A DNA stretch of 8,879 nt, taken from the NCBI GenBank assembly GCA_947461165.1, contig CANHJR010000034.1, positions 1 through 8,879 of the forward strand, given 5' to 3'. The stretch comes from Saprospirales bacterium. Lineage in GTDB: Bacteria > Bacteroidota > Bacteroidia > Chitinophagales > JADJOU01. Shown piece after piece: positions 4,340 to 8,879 of the stretch (the stretch's first letter is position 1; every line of letters starts with the position of its first letter). A program made the translations under genes and the position numbers. Below the pieces are notes generated by a model, which worked only from the letters and a program-made list of their open reading frames with translations, was not told where the DNA came from and searched no databases.

Positions 4340-5461
4340 CCTATTTGCCTCATTGAGAATTGCTTCTACAAAAGCTGTCCAAGAATAGTTGGATTTGTCT
4401 CGAGCGATATTCTGACGATAAATCTCACGATTGTCGTTTGCATAGAAATTTAGAATACCTTTCGAAATGGATTGAGCATTAGCATCGACGATTAATCCGT
4501 GTGTATTGCCTTCCACCATTTCTTTGATACCACCCACATTGGTTGCTATTATTGGAAGATCATAGTAGAAGGCGATTTGGGTGACCCCACTTTGGGTAGA
4601 AGCTTTATACGGCAATATCACCGCGTCGGCGGCAGAGAAATAGTCGGCAATTTTAGCATCAGGAATAAAGTCTGTGTGCCAATAAAGCTGATTTTCAATT
4701 CGGAGGCTTGAAACCATGGATTCATACTTTTCACGATTGGCATAAAACTCTCCTGCTACGACTAATTTTATGTTTTGATCTTTGATTTCTGGGCTAGACA
4801 TGGCTTCAAGTAGCAAATCAAGTCCTTTGTAGTCTCGAATAAATCCAAAAAATAGAATGATTTTTTGATCTATCGGCAGATGAAGATTTGTTCTCGCCTC
4901 TGACTTTGACTTAGGAAGAGAGTAGCTGTCATATAGTGGATGTAGCGTTAGAATACTCGGCTTGCTGGTCAAGCTGGAGAGATCTATCCGGACCTTTTCA
5001 CTCATCGTCAAAAAGAAATCGGAAACCCAAAAAAATAATCTGGAAACCGTTTTTTCGTAGAATTTGGGCTCATGAGAAATCGCATTGTCTACGATCGTGA
5101 AAATCTTTGAAAATCGATTCATTTTGAGAATGCTCGCAATCACAAAATAGCAAGGTGCCATAAATGAAATCCAATATCGAAAAATCACAACGTCAGCCCG
5201 CAAGCGATATAACTCGAACCCAACTTTGATCCAATTGAATGGATTGACCGAATTTACTTTGCGGATGTTTGGTACGATATCCGGATGCGGGTTCTCCAAA
5301 AATTGGCTTGTTCCAGGAAAAAGAAAATTGGGGTATTGTAAACTAAAGTTGAAAATAGTCACATCGTGTCCTTGGCTTTGAAACTCCAAAGCAAGGCGTT
5401 CATTGAAGGTTGCGAGTCCTCCGCGATATGGATTGGCAGTGCCAAGAATGACGATTTTCAA
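4328..5461 (-). CDS. GT4-like glycosyltransferase (GT-B fold)
   Basis: A 377-aa protein with the two Rossmann halves of GT-B enzymes. The N-terminal half starts KIVILG and has GGLATFNERLA at 14-24, the acceptor-side glycine loop. The C-terminal half has FFGFIRDYKGLDLLLEA at 204-220, VVAGEFY at 244-250, a donor-site block DAVILPYKASTQSGV at 289-303 and LPIIATNVGGIKEMV at 312-326. The usual EX7E pair is not recognisable: Ser and Ile occupy the aligned positions. There is no signal peptide; such enzymes act on the cytoplasmic face of the membrane. Sugar donor and acceptor are unknown, with polysaccharide or glycolipid synthesis the general expectation. It lies 42 bp downstream of hutI on the same strand but appears to have its own promoter at 5479-5509. 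Its 3' end overlaps the crotonase gene. Confidence 0.87.
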   Translation of the reverse strand: MKIVILGTANPYRGGLATFNERLALEFQSQGHDVTIFNFSLQYPNFLFPGTSQFLENPHPDIVPNIRKVNSVNPFNWIKVGFELYRLRADVVIFRYWISFMAPCYFVIASILKMNRFSKIFTIVDNAISHEPKFYEKTVSRLFFWVSDFFLTMSEKVRIDLSSLTSKPSILTLHPLYDSYSLPKSKSEARTNLHLPIDQKIILFFGFIRDYKGLDLLLEAMSSPEIKDQNIKLVVAGEFYANREKYESMVSSLRIENQLYWHTDFIPDAKIADYFSAADAVILPYKASTQSGVTQIAFYYDLPIIATNVGGIKEMVEGNTHGLIVDANAQSISKGILNFYANDNREIYRQNIARDKSNYSWTAFVEAILNEANRLPG

Positions 5462-5478
5462 ATTGGTTTATTTATCTG

Positions 5479-5509
5479 CAAAGGTATAATAAATTGTGGA
5501 ATCTTAAAA
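5479..5509 (-). promoter_or_regulatory. Probable promoter of the glycosyltransferase gene
   Basis: On the minus strand TACCTTTG (5479-5486) matches the TAnnTTTG -7 consensus, and a TTTT close to the TTTG -33 consensus lies at 5506-5509, exactly 19 bp further upstream. The -33 element overlaps the end of hutI. A transcript would start around 5473-5475, giving a leader of about a dozen bases. This is the best-spaced Bacteroidota-type promoter I see in the window. Confidence 0.45.
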
Positions 5510-6736
5510 CTTCTCACCTTGAATGTAAACACAATCTACAATATTCCTGCCAAATGAGTATGGTATGGAGGCTATGGATTGGAGCTCTTTAGAAACGATA
5601 AAATTAGCTAACTTTCCGACACTGATACTGCCGACTTCGTGCGCCAAATCCATCGCATAAGCGCCATTGATAGTCGCTGCATGGAATGCTTCGACAGGGG
5701 TCATCCTTTGGTATATGCAAGCTAGAGAAAGCACAAAGTTCATATTGCCACTTGGTGTACTGCCCGGATTGAAGTCAGATGCTAGCGCAATGGGCAGTCC
5801 AGAATCAATCATTTTACGAGCAGGTGCATATGGTATTCGGAGAAAAAATGAACAGGATGGCAGAGCCGTTGGCATAGTCATTTTACTTTTTAAGTAATCT
5901 ATCTCAATATCGGTCATTTCCTCTAGATGATCTGCCGACAATGCTTGGCGATCAACAGCCAATTGGAGCGCGCCAAAATTGGAAAGTTGATTGACATGCA
6001 GCTTAGATTTAAGACCATATTTCTCGGAATGATCTAGAATTGTCTGAGCCATCTCTATACTGAAATAGTTCTTTTCTATAAAAATATCAACGAAGTCCGC
6101 CAATCCTTCCCGAGCCACAATATCAATAGCCGGAATGACGACTTCTGTAATGTATGCCTGCGGATTGGACTTGTAAAGAGCTGGGATGGCGTGAGCACCA
6201 AGAAAGGTTGCCCTGATTGGAATCTTGAAGTTTTGTTTAAGTTTTTGGATGACTCTCAACATCATCAATTCGGATTCTATCGTGAGGCCATAGCCAGATT
6301 TGATTTCAATCGCTCCGGTACCCATTTTGATAACTTCGGTCAGCCTTTTGGCAGATCTATTATACAATTCCTCAAATGATAACTCCCCAAGTTTCTGAGC
6401 GCTATTGAGAATTCCACCTCCAGATGCGGCAATTTCTTCGTAAGTTTTACCTTGAATTTTCATTTCAAATTCTTGCTCTCTAGGCTCTGCAAAAACAATA
6501 TGTGTATGTGAATCGCAATAGGTTGGCATTATGCTTGCACCATTCAAATCGATCGTTTCGAGATGATCTCCTTGGAAAAGAGCCATCTGTCCAATCTCAG
6601 CAATTCTCCCATTTTCGACAATGAGAAATCCGTTTTCAATGGTATTCATTTGACTCATTTCTACTCCAGAAACTTTTTTAAATTCAGGATTCAAAATGCC
6701 ATAAATTTTGGATATATTGATAAAGGCTTTTTTCAT
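5504..6736 (-). CDS. hutI: Imidazolonepropionase
   Basis: This enzyme hydrolyses 4-imidazolone-5-propionate to N-formimino-L-glutamate, the third step of histidine degradation, in the cytoplasm. The 410-aa length is normal for this amidohydrolase-superfamily member. Metal ligands are visible as His77 and His79 in DSHTH, His247 in LHVNQLSN and Asp321 in ALASDFNPGS. SGGGI (105-109), SGYGL (147-151), FLGAHAIP (178-185) and the DFVDIFIEKNYFS block near 224-236 are further signatures, as is ALSADHLE. Gln250 occupies a position where B. subtilis HutI has Glu, a substitution I believe common in Bacteroidota. hutH, hutU and hutG are not in the window, so the pathway genes are scattered or lie elsewhere. 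It follows tilS by 98 bp on the same strand and precedes the glycosyltransferase gene by 42 bp. No strong promoter was seen in front of it. Confidence 0.93.
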   Translation of the reverse strand: MKKAFINISKIYGILNPEFKKVSGVEMSQMNTIENGFLIVENGRIAEIGQMALFQGDHLETIDLNGASIMPTYCDSHTHIVFAEPREQEFEMKIQGKTYEEIAASGGGILNSAQKLGELSFEELYNRSAKRLTEVIKMGTGAIEIKSGYGLTIESELMMLRVIQKLKQNFKIPIRATFLGAHAIPALYKSNPQAYITEVVIPAIDIVAREGLADFVDIFIEKNYFSIEMAQTILDHSEKYGLKSKLHVNQLSNFGALQLAVDRQALSADHLEEMTDIEIDYLKSKMTMPTALPSCSFFLRIPYAPARKMIDSGLPIALASDFNPGSTPSGNMNFVLSLACIYQRMTPVEAFHAATINGAYAMDLAHEVGSISVGKLANFIVSKELQSIASIPYSFGRNIVDCVYIQGEKF

Positions 6737-6834
6737 GTGTTTATGTTTTTGATTTTTTATTGGTCACATGCGATTCGCAACAATAAAATAATCGTTTGCT
6801 TGTTTATGAAAATGCTAATTTTATTATGCTCATC

Positions 6835-8163
6835 TCATTTACGTTGTTTTATTCCAATAAATTGTTTGGTGTCAGTTTCAATTGCAGTCATGTGAGAACT
6901 CATCATTCCAAGAATTCCAATAATATTTTTATGGGAATCTTCGATAATGCAATTGCTTCTCTTCTGATTTGTGGACCATTTCATTTGCTGAAATAGGTCA
7001 CTAAGTTTCTTTGATTTTCCCTTCATTCCATAAGGCTGAATATGATCTCCGAATTGAAAAGAGCGGATTAAAATCGGGAAGTTCATTTTGTCGAGATCAA
7101 TATAACAGGCTTGAGGTTCAAATGTGGTTGGATTTTCAAGTATTTGAAATCTAGGGTCAGATTTTAGGTCGCTTAGATTCTGGAATAAAATAGGAATAGG
7201 CTCGCTTTGTTCCATCTGAATAATGATCCCGTTTTTTACCTCAAGAGTGATGCATCCACAGCTTATAATATGCCTTTCAGAATCAAAAAGACAGGTTTTA
7301 ATTTGATGTATCTGGTCAGAACTTGGCTCAAATTGTTGAAAGATATAGTGCAGAATGGTAGAAATGTATCCTTTATCTTGATAAGCCGCGAGGTTGATCG
7401 TTTTTTCTTGATCGAATTTTTCTTTGCAACGTTCGAATTGGTCTCGGAGAATTTCAGAAATTTCTGTGGACCAGGTTTTAATATTCTGTATGGACTTTCT
7501 ATAGTTTGGGTTTAGGTCTTGGATTATGGGAATAAGATCGTGCCGAATCTTATTCCGCTTGTATTTTCTTTCTATGTTGGAGGAGTCTTCGCGATAAGCT
7601 ATTTTGTTTTCAACAACATAATTCTCAATTTCAATTCGTGAGATGTGGAGCATTGGTCGAAAATAATTTGGTTCTCGAGATCCACCAATCCCTTGGATTC
7701 CTTGAATCCCTGTGCCAGAAACAATTCTCATTAAGATCGTTTCGATATCGTCGTCCAAATGATGGGCCAGAAGAAAGGCATCGATATGATATTGGTCCGT
7801 CAATGACTGGAAGTAGCGATATCTCAGATTTCGTGCCGCTTCTTCTATGGAGGTCTTCTCTTGTTTTGCGTTCTTCTCTGTTTCGAAAGATATCGAATAA
7901 AATGGAATGTGGTGCTGTTGAGCAAATTTTTTCACAAATTCTTCATCCTGATTTGATTCCTCCCCGCGAAGTTGAAAATTACAATGTGCGATCGAAAAAG
8001 GAATCGTTTTTGACAACAAGGTATTGGCCAAAGCCATGCTGTCCATACCTCCGCTGCATGCGAGAAATATGTTCTTCTTTTGGTTTAAGAATTCAATCTT
8101 TGGATTCATTTTGCTTATTGGGAACAAAGTAATGGAATTTTGAATAACTTTGGTAGAATTCAA
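6835..8163 (-). CDS. tilS: tRNA(Ile)-lysidine synthetase
   Basis: This enzyme uses ATP to attach lysine to C34 of the CAU-anticodon tRNA-Ile, so that it reads AUA codons; it is normally essential. The 442 residues match the long form of the family. The PP-loop SGGMDS is at 37-42, HCNFQLRGEES at 60-70, EEAARNLRYRYF at 107-118 and HHLDDDIETILMRIVSGTG at 134-152. FRPML is at 168-172, and the tRNA-contacting stretch ending KRNKIRHDLIP is at 202-212. The C-terminal TilS_C domain is marked by RSFQFGDHIQPYGMKGKSKK near 367-386. The first ATG (8163) puts 36 residues before the PP-loop; ATG at 8109 would leave 18. I keep the longer form because other TilS proteins carry a helical lead-in of similar size. 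Lys/Arg-rich codons and AT content match the neighbours. Confidence 0.93.
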   Translation of the reverse strand: MNSTKVIQNSITLFPISKMNPKIEFLNQKKNIFLACSGGMDSMALANTLLSKTIPFSIAHCNFQLRGEESNQDEEFVKKFAQQHHIPFYSISFETEKNAKQEKTSIEEAARNLRYRYFQSLTDQYHIDAFLLAHHLDDDIETILMRIVSGTGIQGIQGIGGSREPNYFRPMLHISRIEIENYVVENKIAYREDSSNIERKYKRNKIRHDLIPIIQDLNPNYRKSIQNIKTWSTEISEILRDQFERCKEKFDQEKTINLAAYQDKGYISTILHYIFQQFEPSSDQIHQIKTCLFDSERHIISCGCITLEVKNGIIIQMEQSEPIPILFQNLSDLKSDPRFQILENPTTFEPQACYIDLDKMNFPILIRSFQFGDHIQPYGMKGKSKKLSDLFQQMKWSTNQKRSNCIIEDSHKNIIGILGMMSSHMTAIETDTKQFIGIKQRK

Positions 8164-8260
8164 TTTGTAAGGAATAAATTAAAGGAATTATATCTCATTA
8201 ATATCAAATTGAAATCTTGCATTCAATAGTTTTTCTGACATTTATAGGATATTTGTCCAG

Positions 8261-8356
8261 TTAAAATATTTGATTTCCTTTACCTTTTTCTGAGAAGGAG
8301 ATTATGAGGTATGATACAATAAATCCATTGGAAGCGGCGATGATTACTTTTTTCAT
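8261..8356 (-). pseudogene. Short remnant resembling the N-terminus of an SDR/epimerase
   Basis: ATG at 8356 opens 31 codons beginning MKKVIIAASNGFIVSYL and ending at TAA (8261-8263). Proteins of the extended SDR/TIGR01777-like epimerase group typically start MKKVxIAGGxGFIGxxL followed by a helix ending near an EKG; this frame has the hydrophobic strand, the GFI and the FSEKG, but two of the three glycines of the nucleotide-binding loop are changed to Ala and Val. The frame stops where the second beta strand should come, and I cannot follow the rest in any frame. I read it as a decayed gene start, 39 bp downstream of the membrane-protein gene. It could be chance or a very small protein. The rest of 8164-8395 shows nothing else I can support. 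Confidence 0.4.
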
Positions 8357-8395
8357 TCTATGAGTTTAGCGTTTTGACAGATTCCGTTTCAATTA

Positions 8396-8879
8396 TTATA
8401 TCTTGAATGCAAAAGGATAAATAATGAGTCGGTACATAAACCATGTCAGAGAAAGCCATGGAGTCATTTTTTCGATGGACAGTCGGCGACTATGTTCATA
8501 AAACATGAATGAAAATACGATGCCATAGCACAGGGCATTGAGCATTTCGACATCTATCCCAAGGGAATGAATAAACTGAAGTCCAAAATGAAAGATTAGC
8601 AATAATGCTGCCCCAAGAAATGAAACAAAGCCGACATGTCCAGCATAGTTGTAAAAGTTTTTTTGTTTGAGTATTTTGAAAGCTATGAATTGAAATCCAA
8701 TCTGTCCAAAGAAAAACAGGTAATCTCCATATGCTTTGTTTCCTATAAAATAGTTTTTCAAATTTTCCGAGAAATAAGTGGATGTGGCATAGTTCACTAC
8801 AAATGCACTTATTAGGACAAGAACAATTCGCTGGCTATAATCTTTTCGTGGATTACAAGGGCATCGATCGCCACAGTCC
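8396..8879 (-). CDS. Multi-spanning membrane protein with Cys-rich N-terminal stretch, 5' end outside the window
   Basis: The frame stays open from the stop at 8396-8398 to the right edge, giving at least 160 residues; the GTG at 8797 is not a convincing start because the protein-like sequence continues upstream. The visible part begins with DCGDRCPCNPRKDY, a CxxxCxC cluster of four-residue spacing that could bind a metal or iron-sulfur centre. About five hydrophobic segments follow: RIVLVLISAFVV, DYLFFFGQIGFQFIAF, VGFVSFLGAALLLIF, NALCYGIVFSFMF and SLTWFMYRLIIYPFAF. Charged stretches (KILKQK, YEHSRRLSIEK) lie between them, as expected for loops. It is an inner-membrane protein by prediction. 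I do not recognise the family. It precedes the epimerase-like remnant and tilS on the same strand. Confidence 0.7.
   Translation of the reverse strand, partial: DCGDRCPCNPRKDYSQRIVLVLISAFVVNYATSTYFSENLKNYFIGNKAYGDYLFFFGQIGFQFIAFKILKQKNFYNYAGHVGFVSFLGAALLLIFHFGLQFIHSLGIDVEMLNALCYGIVFSFMFYEHSRRLSIEKMTPWLSLTWFMYRLIIYPFAFKI

Noticed and set aside
6782..6825. AATAAAAT / ATTTTATT inverted repeat between tilS and hutI as a terminator
   Set aside because: The arms contain no G or C and the loop is nearly 30 bases, so a stable hairpin is not expected.
7638..8132. 164-codon plus-strand frame inside tilS
   Set aside because: It is antisense to well-conserved tilS motifs, and its translation is low in hydrophobic pattern and matches nothing I know.
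8304..8363. A 19-codon plus-strand frame with a good AAGGAG sequence before its ATG
   Set aside because: The AAGGAG is the complement of CTCCTT inside the epimerase-like minus-strand frame, the neighbours do not use Shine-Dalgarno sequences, and the peptide shows no pattern.
8396..8797. GTG at 8797 as the start of the membrane protein
   Set aside because: The frame continues with protein-like sequence (Cys cluster, basic stretch, membrane helix) to the window edge, so the gene is simply cut.

Overview
The window looks like the chromosome of a member of the Bacteroidota. Coding sequence is AT-rich, starts lack clear Shine-Dalgarno sequences, several genes are preceded by TAnnTTTG (-7 type) elements, and the proteins (LpxD, a LiuC-like crotonase, HutI, TilS, a CI-like HTH regulator) have the look of that phylum. 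I suspect the Saprospiria, but the sequence alone does not settle this. All genes except the lipoprotein and the crotonase are on the minus strand.

Left part (1-1685): a decayed, tandemly duplicated regulatory locus. Reading right to left on the minus strand, it holds a ruined sensor-kinase C-terminus (about 1683-1399), a promoter region with two GCAAATGC sites 21 bp apart (1371-1343), an intact 134-aa HTH regulator (1306-902), a second ruined LytS/YehU-type kinase (about 809-283), a response-regulator receiver domain that is frameshifted and cut off (286-81), and a second copy of the same promoter region with the same paired sites (69-41). The second promoter copy ends at bases 1-3 in the complement of ATG, exactly where the HTH start lies in the first copy. 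A paralogous HTH gene therefore probably begins at the left edge. Only the HTH genes and their paired sites look preserved; the two-component parts are pseudogenes. This is the most interesting part of the window.

Middle (1827-6736): a small lipoprotein with a C-terminal membrane segment converges on lpxD, and their stop codons share a CTAG. lpxD (lipid A acyltransferase) diverges from a crotonase-family gene across a 111-bp spacer that carries a 24-bp perfect inverted repeat and a TACATTTG element facing each way. The crotonase gene overlaps tail-to-tail by 12 bp with a GT4-like glycosyltransferase. That gene lies 42 bp downstream of hutI (imidazolonepropionase, histidine degradation) and may also have its own promoter.

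Right part (6835-8879): tilS (tRNA-Ile lysidine synthetase); then a 232-bp spacer holding a 31-codon remnant that resembles the N-terminus of an SDR/epimerase; then a multi-spanning membrane protein with a Cys-rich N-terminal stretch whose start lies beyond the right edge. No rRNA, tRNA, CRISPR array, insertion sequence or strong intrinsic terminator was recognised.
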